This document shows, piece after piece, positions 1 to 6,464 of a DNA stretch of 8,069 bases. Numbering within the stretch: the stretch's first letter is position 1; each line of letters starts with the position of its first letter. The stretch is from the NCBI GenBank assembly GCA_012513595.1, contig JAAZBY010000398.1:1-8069 (forward strand). Reading direction: 5' to 3'. The position numbers were made by a program, and so were the translations under genes. The notes under the pieces are model-generated. The model was not told where the DNA came from. It did no database searches and saw nothing but the letters and a program-made list of their open reading frames with translations. Origin of the DNA: Chloroflexota bacterium. Lineage in GTDB: Bacteria; Chloroflexota; Anaerolineae; UBA1429.

Positions 1-211
1 CGGCGGGGCTCCCCCCGACCGGGGGGAGCCCCTGGCGTCCGGCCGGCGGCGAAGCTCCGCGCCGGCCTAGAGGTCAGCCGCGCCGGAGCGGCGCTGGGGC
101 GCCGCACTCCATGTCGGCCCGCCGCGCGCCTCGTTTTCGTGTCCCCCGGTGCGCGGCGCGGCGCACTTGATGACTCCACGTCGCGACGCCGGGAATCGGG
201 GGGGCCGCCCG
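1..211. other. Non-coding left edge with GC hairpins
   Basis: I see no convincing gene here. The stretch holds a perfect 12-bp hairpin at 5-32, a second hairpin with 8-bp arms at 41-48 and 60-67, and a short one with arms 149-154 and 161-166. The minus-strand gene at 212 ends into this region, so it is probably its 3' flank and perhaps the 3' flank of a convergent gene off the left edge. The open plus-strand frame that starts at 139 is Arg/Pro/Ala-rich, overlaps the next gene antisense and looks like a GC artefact. Confidence 0.6.
5..32. terminator. Perfect 12-bp GC hairpin, possible terminator
   Basis: Arms 5-16 (GGGGCTCCCCCC) and 21-32 (GGGGGGAGCCCC) are exact reverse complements around a 4-base loop GACC. 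No T-tract follows on either strand, so this is not a textbook intrinsic terminator. Its place beyond the 3' end of the minus-strand gene suggests transcript end formation or 3'-end protection. The direction of action is unknown. Confidence 0.45.
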
Positions 212-223
212 CTACGGGCGGCC
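203..223 (-). terminator. Hairpin spanning the stop codon of the URO-D-like gene
   Basis: Arms 203-210 (GGCCGCCC) and 216-223 (GGGCGGCC) are exact reverse complements with the loop GCTAC. The loop contains the complement of the TAG stop codon (212-214). Read on the minus strand, the stem therefore begins in the last sense codons. No T-tract follows. It may act as a weak terminator or 3'-end stabiliser, or may be a chance result of high GC. Confidence 0.3.
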
Positions 224-1288
224 GAAGGCCTCCACCGCCGCGGCGATGGCGGGCAGGCTCGTCCGCCAGGTGCTCGGCGGGACGTTCTCCGATAGCTGCA
301 CCTGCAGCCTCCCCGTGTGCCCCGCGGCAGCCAGGATCTCCTCGGCCCTGGCCCGCACCCCCTCCGCCGGCAACAGGTGCTGCGACGACGGAAAGTTCAC
401 GAACAGGCGCTTCTCGGGAAAGAGCCGCACCGCCTCGGCCACGGTGGTGTCGTTATCGGGCGCCGGGGCGAACGAATCCAGGCCCCCCACGCGCGACTCG
501 GCCACCAACCTCCAGAGCGGCTTCAGGTCGCCGTCCATGTGCACAAAGACCAGCCCGCCCCGCTCGGCGAGCAGTTCGGCCAGGGCGTTATAGTAGGGCA
601 CGCAGTACTCGGCAAAGCGCCGCGGGCCGATGGTCGGCGCGGTGATGTTATCAGGAAAGTCGATGAACTCGGCGGGTGAGGCGGCGGCGATCTCCATGAT
701 GCGCCGGGCGCGCCGGTCCAGGATCTCGATGGTATGGCCCACCAGGTCCGGATAGTCGGCGAAATGGTAGCCGAGGCGGTCGATCCCCACCCATTGCACC
801 CAGAGCTGCTGATAGGGCGTGCGCTCGACGGCCACCAGCGGGGTGCCCTCGCTGCCGAGGTCGGCGGCGTCCTTGTGGAACTGGTCATAGTCCTCACGGA
901 TGACGCCGTCCTCGAGGTAGGCCCACAGGATGGGATAGTCCTCGGGCTCTTGGACGTAGTGCTTGCGGATCGAGGAGGAGGAGTAGGTCGGCTCAAAGGC
1001 GCGCTCCTCGACCAGGGTGCCGACGGGGGTGCGCAGGAGGTTGCGGCGCCAGTGGGTGGCCCCGACCATATAGTCCTCAGAGTCGATGCGGCAGTGGGGC
1101 GTATCCGCCCGGTGGACGCGGCACCAGCGCATCAGGCCGATGCGGGGTTGGCCGGCGGCGTCCGGCCCCAGGATGGCGTGGGCCGTCCTGCGGGGCATGA
1201 TGCCCTCGTACATCACCAAGGGGACGCGGTCGTGCTCTTCGCCGCGGACGACGGCCAGGATGCGGTCACGCATGGTCATGGGCGGCAT
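212..1288 (-). CDS. Uroporphyrinogen decarboxylase-fold (URO-D/MtaA-like) protein
   Basis: This 358-residue protein has the layout of URO-D superfamily TIM-barrel proteins: an N-terminal MRDRILAVVRGEEHDRVPL (6-24), a central region with DFPDNITAPTIGP (210-222), an HMDGD motif at 250-254, and a C-terminal LSENVPPSTW (332-341). It is about the usual family length. It lacks the Q-A-G-R-Y-L-P motif of true HemE enzymes, so it is unlikely to make coproporphyrinogen. Where MtaA/CmuA-type corrinoid methyltransferases carry a zinc-binding His-x-Cys, it has His250-Met-Asp252. No signal peptide is visible, so it is probably cytoplasmic. The first ATG is preferred over the Met codons at residues 4 and 6 because GGAGG lies 5 bases upstream of it. 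It is divergent from the lipoprotein gene. The superfamily call is confident; the reaction and substrate are unknown. Confidence 0.85.
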   Translation of the reverse strand: MPPMTMRDRILAVVRGEEHDRVPLVMYEGIMPRRTAHAILGPDAAGQPRIGLMRWCRVHRADTPHCRIDSEDYMVGATHWRRNLLRTPVGTLVEERAFEPTYSSSSIRKHYVQEPEDYPILWAYLEDGVIREDYDQFHKDAADLGSEGTPLVAVERTPYQQLWVQWVGIDRLGYHFADYPDLVGHTIEILDRRARRIMEIAAASPAEFIDFPDNITAPTIGPRRFAEYCVPYYNALAELLAERGGLVFVHMDGDLKPLWRLVAESRVGGLDSFAPAPDNDTTVAEAVRLFPEKRLFVNFPSSQHLLPAEGVRARAEEILAAAGHTGRLQVQLSENVPPSTWRTSLPAIAAAVEAFGRP

Positions 1289-1321
1289 GGGTTCCTCCTC
1301 GCGTCGCCGGGGGATGGGGGG

Positions 1322-1327
1322 ATGATA
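1322..1327 (-). promoter_or_regulatory. Candidate -10 box for the URO-D-like gene
   Basis: The minus strand reads TATCAT here, matching TATAAT at five of six positions, about 34 bases upstream of the ATG at 1288. This would give a short leader of roughly 25-30 bases containing the GGAGG at 1294-1298. No recognisable -35 is seen, so the call rests on position and -10 match only. Confidence 0.35.
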
Positions 1328-1398
1328 GCGCGTCGCGGGCCGGCGGGCCAGCGGCGGCGGGCCTGGCCGTGGAGCGGCGCGGGGCGGCCGCGTTCGGG

Positions 1399-1404
1399 TA
1401 TAAT
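1399..1404 (+). promoter_or_regulatory. Consensus -10 box for the lipoprotein gene
   Basis: An exact TATAAT sits in otherwise very GC-rich DNA, 42 bases upstream of the ATG at 1447. A start of transcription near 1411 would give a leader of about 35 bases that includes GAGGAGG just before the gene. I see no clear -35 hexamer. The box also argues against a start codon at 1369, since that codon lies upstream of the promoter. Confidence 0.6.
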
Positions 1405-1446
1405 GCCGCTGATACGACGGCCCGCAACCCGGCGAGGAGGTGCGCG

Positions 1447-2982
1447 ATGCGGCGAAATACTCGTACCCACTGGACGGCCACGGCGCGCCGCTGGCCGCTG
1501 ACCCTGGCGGCGGCCCTGGCCGTGGCGCTGGCGCTGGCCCTCACGGCCGCCTGCGATCAGGCGGCGCGGCCGGGCGCCCTGCCCACGGCGCCGGCGGCCA
1601 CCTATACCCCCGCCACCCCGCCGGAGGCGCCCACCGCCGCCCCGACGGCCCTGCCGACGGTGCTCCCCACGGCATCCGCGCCCCCGACGGCCGCGCCCGC
1701 CGAGACGCGCCTCCCCTCCTGCGCGCCGCCCCTCTGCGCCCCGGGCGAGGTGCTCCATTGCCCCGGCGAGTGCCCGGGCGGGTGCGGCGTGGTCTGCGCC
1801 ACGCCCGAACCGTTGGTGATCGCGCCGCAGGTGGCCCCGGCGCTAGTGGTCGCGTACGAGCGCGAGGGCGCCCTGTGGGCGGCCATCGGCCCCGGCGCGC
1901 CGCGCCTGGTGGCCGGCGCCGAGGGCGGCCGCCTCTTTGTCCCGCTCCTCTCACCCGACGGGCGGCGCGTCCTCTACCGCCGCGGCGTCGACGCGGCGCC
2001 GGGCGCCACGGAGCTCTGGGTCGTCGAGACGGACCCGGGCTCGGAGGAGTACCGGGGGCCGCGCCGGGTGGCCTCGGGCGCGGCCATGGACGCCGCCGCC
2101 CCGCGTGAGGCGGGGGCCGAGGGCGCTCGCGCCGTCGGAGAGGCCCGCTGGCTCGCCGATGGGCGCCGCTTCGCTTTCTCTACCGTCAGCGAGGGGCTGC
2201 TCGGGGCGCTGCCCACCTGGGACCTGTGGCTGGGCGACGCGCGCGATGGCTCGCTCCTGCGCTACCTGCCGGAGGGGCAGGGCGGCAGGCCCTTCCCTGC
2301 GCCGATCGGTGACCTGGCGCTCCTTAGCGAGGCGCGCTCGGCCACGCTGGTGGACCTGGGCGGCGGGCCGCTGCGGAAGGTGATCACCTTCCCGGCCGTA
2401 AACACCGCCTCCGAATGGGCCTGGACGCCGCGGCCCACCTGGCTCCCCGACGGCAGCGCCGCGCTGGTGCCCGTCACCTCGGCGGAGCCGTTCGCGCCGG
2501 GGGCCTCCTGCGCGCTCTGGCGGGTCAGCCGCGAGGGGCAGGCCGCCCAGATCGGGTCGCTCCCCGTGCCCTGCCTGGGCGCGGACATGATGGACCGGCT
2601 GTGGTCCCCCGGCGAGGGCCGGCTGGCCTACCTGGACGAGGCCAGCGGGGCGCTCCTGGTGGCCGATGGGGACGGCAGTAACGCCCAGACCCTGGCGACC
2701 GGTGTGAGCGAGTTCCTGGGCTGGGCACCCGAGGGGCGCCGGCTGGCCTACCGGGCCGGCGGGCGGGCCTGGCTGAACGTCGACACCCCCGGGGCCGAGG
2801 CAATCCCCCTGGGGCCGGAGGAGGCCGGCGAGGTGTTCGAGGCGCGCTGGCCGGGCGGCGCGGCGTTGGTGGCCAGCGCCGGCCTGCGCGAGGCGCCCAC
2901 CCTCTGGGTTCTGGGGGAGGAGGGCGGGCCGCGCGTGGTCGATTCGCGCGTGACGGCCTTTGCCGCCGGGCTGTACCGCTAG
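1447..2982 (+). CDS. Secreted lipoprotein with Cys-rich linker and TolB-like beta-propeller
   Basis: The product has 511 residues if it starts at the ATG at 1447, which has GAGGAGG just upstream and a TATAAT box at 1399. A longer in-frame start at 1369 would precede the promoter. Basic residues (1-15) and a hydrophobic run (17-35) end in LTAAC, giving a lipid-anchored Cys36; Thr at -3 is permitted but not typical. A Pro/Thr/Ala linker (about 40-90) leads to six cysteines at 92, 97, 105, 109, 113 and 117. The remainder has six PD40/WD40-like strands: LSPDGRRVLY (168), WLADGRRFAF (235), WLPDGSAALV (332), WSPGEGRLAY (386), WAPEGRRLAY (426) and RWPGGAALVA (467). These suggest a six-bladed propeller like that of TolB. 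It is probably a cell-surface binding or scaffold protein; no catalytic motif is seen and the ligand is unknown. Confidence 0.85.
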   Translation: MRRNTRTHWTATARRWPLTLAAALAVALALALTAACDQAARPGALPTAPAATYTPATPPEAPTAAPTALPTVLPTASAPPTAAPAETRLPSCAPPLCAPGEVLHCPGECPGGCGVVCATPEPLVIAPQVAPALVVAYEREGALWAAIGPGAPRLVAGAEGGRLFVPLLSPDGRRVLYRRGVDAAPGATELWVVETDPGSEEYRGPRRVASGAAMDAAAPREAGAEGARAVGEARWLADGRRFAFSTVSEGLLGALPTWDLWLGDARDGSLLRYLPEGQGGRPFPAPIGDLALLSEARSATLVDLGGGPLRKVITFPAVNTASEWAWTPRPTWLPDGSAALVPVTSAEPFAPGASCALWRVSREGQAAQIGSLPVPCLGADMMDRLWSPGEGRLAYLDEASGALLVADGDGSNAQTLATGVSEFLGWAPEGRRLAYRAGGRAWLNVDTPGAEAIPLGPEEAGEVFEARWPGGAALVASAGLREAPTLWVLGEEGGPRVVDSRVTAFAAGLYR

Positions 2983-3018
2983 CCCGCGCGCCGCGGGAGG
3001 CCGCCCGCGGGGCGCGGG
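2983..3018. terminator. Long GC hairpin between convergent genes
   Basis: Arms 2983-2997 and 3004-3018 are reverse complements over 15 positions with one mismatch, and the loop is AGGCCG. The hairpin begins directly after the lipoprotein stop codon (2980-2982) and ends eight bases before the stop codon of the minus-strand gene at 3026. That position suits a shared bidirectional terminator. There is a G-run at 3016-3025 but no T-tract. Confidence 0.55.
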
Positions 3019-3025
3019 GGGGGGG

Positions 3026-3544
3026 CTAGAAGCGTTCTGGCTCTTGCACGGGGGCCAGCAGGGCTGACCAGTCCCTGGCGCGCCAGAGGCCGGCGGCGTC
3101 GCGCGTCATGATCACCGGGCGGGGGGCCTCGGCGCCGGAGCAGTCGACCAGGACGGACGCACGGTCCGCCTCCGCGCTGCCCGTGCTGCGGGCGGCCACG
3201 CGGAGCGGCAGCGGCGGCATGGCGTAGCGGTTGGCGGGGGTCGAGCCGACCAGGTAGGCATAGGGCACGTAGCCGTACTCCCCCAGGCGAGAGCGGAGCA
3301 GGGCCCGCTCGCGCGCCCGCAACACGCGCGACGTGCGCCCGGGCGCCGCGCTGGTGCATTCCGGGGCGGCGGCCAGGGCCAGGAACTCTTCGCCGAGGAG
3401 TTGGTCCTGCGTCCAGGCGACCAGGGCCAGGACGACGAGCGCCGCGCCCCCCTCGGGGGTCTGCGCGTAACGCTCCTGCAGGGCGGCAAAGTCGGCGGCC
3501 GAGAAGGGGAGGGTGTCGATGGCTACCGGCTCTGTCACGGTCAT
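3026..3544 (-). CDS. Uncharacterised 172-residue protein (possibly DUF6935-like)
   Basis: I do not recognise a function. The protein has 172 residues and no signal peptide or clear membrane span. A hydrophobic stretch (about 34-44, ALVVLALVAWT) is short and followed by polar residues, so it is more likely a buried helix. Other landmarks are an N-terminal TLPFSAADFAALQERYAQT (11-29) and, near the C-terminus, RPVIMTRDAAGLWRARDWS. From memory this layout resembles small bacterial proteins annotated DUF6935, but I cannot confirm that. The ATG at 3544 has GGAGG (3553-3557) eight bases upstream, which supports the start. It lies 92 bases downstream of sulfatase A on the same strand, with a hairpin between, so co-transcription is possible but not certain. 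It converges on the lipoprotein gene. Confidence 0.75.
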   Translation of the reverse strand: MTVTEPVAIDTLPFSAADFAALQERYAQTPEGGAALVVLALVAWTQDQLLGEEFLALAAAPECTSAAPGRTSRVLRARERALLRSRLGEYGYVPYAYLVGSTPANRYAMPPLPLRVAARSTGSAEADRASVLVDCSGAEAPRPVIMTRDAAGLWRARDWSALLAPVQEPERF

Positions 3545-3596
3545 GATGAGGTCCTCCGGAGTGTAGGGGGCGGCTAGCCCGGGGGCCTGATGGCCG

Positions 3597-3624
3597 GGCG
3601 CGGCGGCACCTTGGCCGCCGCGCC
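3597..3624 (-). terminator. Hairpin downstream of sulfatase A
   Basis: Arms 3597-3607 (GGCGCGGCGGC) and 3614-3624 (GCCGCCGCGCC) are exact reverse complements with loop ACCTTG. It starts 12 bases beyond the stop codon of sulfatase A on the minus strand. No T-tract follows. It could end or attenuate the transcript before the small downstream gene. Confidence 0.45.
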
Positions 3625-3636
3625 GCCATTCTACCC

Positions 3637-5013
3637 TCAGTCTTCGCCGAGCGAAACCACCGCCTGCAGGTTGGGGTCGCCACGGTGGCGGGCCGCGCGG
3701 ATCTCCGCCCAGGCGTCGCGGGGCGGATGCAGCCCCGCGGGCACCGCCAGGTGCCGAAAGTCATCGTCGGTCTCCGCCAGGTGGGCGTCGAGCGCGGCGC
3801 GCAGCGCGGCCAGGTCGCCGGCATAGGCGGGGTCCGCGGCGACGTTGTGCAGCTCGGCCGGGTCCCGCTCCAGGTCATACAGGTGCTCGAGGCTGCGCTC
3901 TGCCTCATAGTGGTCGAGCACGGCGAGGTTCTCCCAGCGGCCGGCCGGGCAGAGGACGATCTCACGCATGCCCGTGTCGTGGACGGAGTAGGGGAGCAGG
4001 TTGCGCATGTACTTGAACCGCTCGGAGCGGACGGCCCGCGCCCCATAGTCGCGCCCGGCGTAGATGTACTGGCGCGGGGTGCCGCCGGTGCCGCGGGCCA
4101 GGCCGGCGGCGCTGATCCCCTGGACGTGCGCCGGCACCGGCAGGCCCAGGAGGTCCAGCAGGGTGGGCAGGATGTCGACGTGGGAGGTGAGGGAGCCCAC
4201 CCGCCCCCCGGCCGGCAGCACCCCCGGCCAGCGCATCAGCAGGCCCACCTTGAGGCCGCCGTCGTACACGGTGGCCTTGGAGTGCAGGAACGAGCCGCCG
4301 TGGTCGGAGGTGAAAACGACGAGGGTGCTGCCTCGTAGGCCGGCCTCGTCGAGGGCAGCCAGGATGAGGCCCAGGCTCTGGTCCACCAGTTTGATGGCGC
4401 CGTAGAAATCGGCCAGTTCCCCGCGGACGGCGGGGATATCGGGCAGGCAGGGGCGCACCGCCACCGTGGCCGGGTCGGCGGGCTCGTACTTCTCATAGTG
4501 AAAGCCCGACGGGGCCATGCCGTTGCGGTGCGTCTCGGTGCAGCCCATGCCCACCAGGAAGGGCCCCGCCCCGGGCTGGCGGGCGCGCAGCCAGGCGACC
4601 AGGGCGTCGGCCACGTCGTCGACGTGGCGCGTGGCGCCCAGGTGCACCTCCTGGTAGCCAAGGCGGTGGCCATCCCAGTGCTCGTGCTGAAAGCCGAACA
4701 GGTGCGTCTCATACCCCTGGGCGGCCAGGAGCGCCGGCGTGGCCGGGCAGCGGTCGAGGTCGATGGCGTCACCCCGGTGGACGTTGCCCGTCAGCCCGTT
4801 GGTGGGCGGGTAGCAGCCGGTGGTGATCGAGCCACGCGAGGGGGAGCACACCGTGGCGGTGGTAAAGTGCCGCTCGAACAGGACGCCGTCGGCCGCCAGC
4901 GAATCGATGTGCGGGGTGGGCACCGGCGTGCCGTAGCAACCCCAATAGTCGCCGACGTCGTGGCAGGTGATGATCAGGAGATTGGGGCGGATCGCGGGCC
5001 TATCTGCGGACAT
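3637..5013 (-). CDS. Sulfatase A, formylglycine-dependent type (PF00884)
   Basis: This 458-residue sulfatase would hydrolyse a sulfate ester or sulfamate. The N-terminal strand PNLLIITCHDVG (10-21) carries the metal site as His18-Asp19 instead of the usual Asp-Asp. The signature C56-S-P-S-R60 supplies the Cys that a maturase converts to formylglycine; no maturase gene is in the window. GFQHEH (107-112) stands where many sulfatases have G-K-x-H, with Gln for Lys. ETHR (160-163), SDHG (236-239) and Lys246 complete a plausible active site. The C-terminal YDLERDPAELHN motif is typical of the family. Cys-Ser-Pro-Ser-Arg and the general layout recall N-sulfoglucosamine sulfohydrolase-like enzymes, but the substrate is not determined. 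There is no signal peptide, so it is probably cytoplasmic. An upstream ATG at 5034 is rejected because AGGAG lies 7 bases before the ATG at 5013. It follows sulfatase B by 36 bases, so they likely share an operon. Confidence 0.9.
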   Translation of the reverse strand: MSADRPAIRPNLLIITCHDVGDYWGCYGTPVPTPHIDSLAADGVLFERHFTTATVCSPSRGSITTGCYPPTNGLTGNVHRGDAIDLDRCPATPALLAAQGYETHLFGFQHEHWDGHRLGYQEVHLGATRHVDDVADALVAWLRARQPGAGPFLVGMGCTETHRNGMAPSGFHYEKYEPADPATVAVRPCLPDIPAVRGELADFYGAIKLVDQSLGLILAALDEAGLRGSTLVVFTSDHGGSFLHSKATVYDGGLKVGLLMRWPGVLPAGGRVGSLTSHVDILPTLLDLLGLPVPAHVQGISAAGLARGTGGTPRQYIYAGRDYGARAVRSERFKYMRNLLPYSVHDTGMREIVLCPAGRWENLAVLDHYEAERSLEHLYDLERDPAELHNVAADPAYAGDLAALRAALDAHLAETDDDFRHLAVPAGLHPPRDAWAEIRAARHRGDPNLQAVVSLGED

Positions 5014-5020
5014 CGCGGAA

Positions 5021-5025
5021 CTCCT
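5021..5025 (-). promoter_or_regulatory. Ribosome binding site that sets the sulfatase A start
   Basis: The minus strand reads AAAGGAG ending at this site, followed by 7 bases and then ATG at 5013. An in-frame ATG at 5034 would put this site inside the coding region and has no comparable purine run before it, so the shorter protein is the better call. Confidence 0.7.
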
Positions 5026-5049
5026 TTGCAGCATCGACGGGCGGTTGGC

Positions 5050-6396
5050 TCAGGCCTGGGCGCGGGGGTTGGCCCGCACCTTGACATAAGCGTCCGGATC
5101 GGCCGGCGTGGCCAGGCGCACCTCGCTGAAGGGGTCGGAGGTGGCGGCCAGGTGCGCGTCGAGGAGGGCGCGCATCTCGGCGAGGGGGCCGGCGTAGGCA
5201 GGGTCCTCGGCGAGGTTGTGGAGCTCGGCGGGGTCGGCCTGCAGGTCGTACAGCTCCTCGGTGACGCGGCGGGCCGCGTAAAAGGCGAACATCGGGCGCG
5301 ACTCACGAAAGTTCCCGGCGGAGAGCTCCAGCTCCTGGATGACCTCGTCGTAGATGCAGTGGGCCGCGGCGCGGCGCGTGTATTTCCAGCGCAGGGTGCG
5401 GGCCATGCGGGCCGGCTGCAGGTGCGGGTCATAGTTGCGCTCGGCAAAGACGGCCTGGCGCGGGGCCGGCCCGCCGCCCTCGAGCGCGGCGCGGAGGCTC
5501 TGCCCCTCGGCCGTCGGCGGGATGGGCAGGTTCAGCAGGTCCAGCACCGTCGGGAGGATATCGACCTGGGAGGCCAGGCCCCCGACGCGCCCCCCGGCCG
5601 GCAGGCGGCCCGGCCAGCGCATGGCCCAGGCCAGGTGGGTGCCGCCGTCGTAGAGGGTGGCCTTGGCGTGCATGGCCGAGGGGCCGGCGTCGGTGGTCAG
5701 GATGACGAGAGTGTCATCGAGCGCGCCGCGCGCCTGCAGGGCGGCCAGCACGCGGCCCACCAGCCGGTCGGCGTGTTCGACGGCGCCGAGGTAGCCGGCC
5801 CAGTCCTCGCGGGTGGCGGGGAGGTCCGGGAGCCAGGCGGGCAGATCCACGGTGGCCGGGTCCGGCGGGGTGTAGGCGTCTCGCCGGTAGTGCGACGGGC
5901 TGAGGCTGAGGCGGTGCGCCTCCCAGGGGCTCAGGACGGCGTAAAAGGGCCGCGCGCTGCCGTCGCGGCCCGCCAGCCAGGTTTCAAAAACCGCGGCGAC
6001 GTCCTCAGCGTGATAGGAGGGCAGGGCGTGCGCGTGCGCGTACCCCAGGGCCGCGGCGTGCACGTGCTCATGCTGGAAGCCGAACAGGTGCGCGTCATAC
6101 CCGGCGCCGGCCAGGAGCCGCCCGAGCGGCGGGCAGCGGTCGGCGTCGAGCAGCCACCCCTCGGGGAGCGGCCCCAGCAGGCGGTGCGTGTGCGGGTAAC
6201 AGCCGGTGAGGAGCGAGGCCCGGCTCGGCGAGGCCAGCACTCCGGCGGCGTACAACCCCTCGACGAGGACGCCCTCGCGGGCCAGGCGGTCGGCGTGGGG
6301 GGTGTGCGCGCCGGAGCCGAGGCAGCCCAGGGTCGCGCCGAGGTCGTGCGGGAGGATCAGGACGACGTTGGGGCGGGAGCGACTATCGGGAGACAT
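5050..6396 (-). CDS. Sulfatase-like protein B, catalytic residue missing (likely pseudoenzyme)
   Basis: This 448-residue paralogue of sulfatase A keeps the fold landmarks: HDLG at 17-20, GFQHEH at 106-111, EAHR at 159-162, Lys245 and the C-terminal YDLQADPAELHN. All align with A at a constant offset of one residue. The signature reads L-A55-S-P-S-R59, with Ala (GCC, bases 6232-6234) where the formylglycine Cys should be. The late metal and substrate pair Asp-His of A is Asp236-Ala237 (GCC, 5686-5688). With both residues lost it should not hydrolyse sulfate by the known mechanism. The frame is intact, with normal codon use and AGGAG 4 bases before the ATG, so it is not an obviously decaying pseudogene. 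It may bind substrate, partner with A, or have a different activity. It has no signal peptide. It lies between the solute-binding protein and sulfatase A, all on one strand. Confidence 0.88.
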   Translation of the reverse strand: MSPDSRSRPNVVLILPHDLGATLGCLGSGAHTPHADRLAREGVLVEGLYAAGVLASPSRASLLTGCYPHTHRLLGPLPEGWLLDADRCPPLGRLLAGAGYDAHLFGFQHEHVHAAALGYAHAHALPSYHAEDVAAVFETWLAGRDGSARPFYAVLSPWEAHRLSLSPSHYRRDAYTPPDPATVDLPAWLPDLPATREDWAGYLGAVEHADRLVGRVLAALQARGALDDTLVILTTDAGPSAMHAKATLYDGGTHLAWAMRWPGRLPAGGRVGGLASQVDILPTVLDLLNLPIPPTAEGQSLRAALEGGGPAPRQAVFAERNYDPHLQPARMARTLRWKYTRRAAAHCIYDEVIQELELSAGNFRESRPMFAFYAARRVTEELYDLQADPAELHNLAEDPAYAGPLAEMRALLDAHLAATSDPFSEVRLATPADPDAYVKVRANPRAQA

Positions 6397-6432
6397 GGCA
6401 CTCCTTGCATTCCACGCGTGTCGGAGGCGGGG

Positions 6433-6464
6433 CGTGGGGGGCGGGCGGCCGCCCGCCCCCCACG
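6433..6464 (-). terminator. 32-base perfect palindrome after the solute-binding protein gene
   Basis: Bases 6433-6448 (CGTGGGGGGCGGGCGG) and 6449-6464 are exact reverse complements with no spacer, so the RNA hairpin would have a GGCC turn. It lies 8 bases past the stop codon of the solute-binding protein gene and 37 bases before the ribosome binding region of sulfatase B. No T-tract follows. A role as partial terminator or mRNA 3'-end stabiliser would let the binding protein be made in excess over the sulfatases. A protein-binding site is also possible given the full symmetry. Confidence 0.5.

Noticed and set aside
1369..1446. N-terminal extension of the lipoprotein from an ATG at 1369
   Set aside because: The TATAAT box at 1399 lies inside this extension, and GAGGAGG directly precedes the ATG at 1447, which begins a proper lipoprotein signal peptide.
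734..1501. Plus-strand open frame of 255 codons antisense to the URO-D-like gene and across the divergent promoters
   Set aside because: It overlaps the whole intergenic region and runs into the lipoprotein start in another frame. It has no family motif and no good ribosome binding site.
3628..3633. TAGAAT on the minus strand as a -10 box for the 172-residue protein gene
   Set aside because: Transcription would begin inside the hairpin at 3597-3624, and no -35 is seen. It is possible but too weak to list.
2979..4046. Minus-strand open frame of 355 codons across sulfatase A and the small gene, as a fusion gene
   Set aside because: It is in a different frame from both genes, has a shadow composition and passes through the intergenic hairpin.
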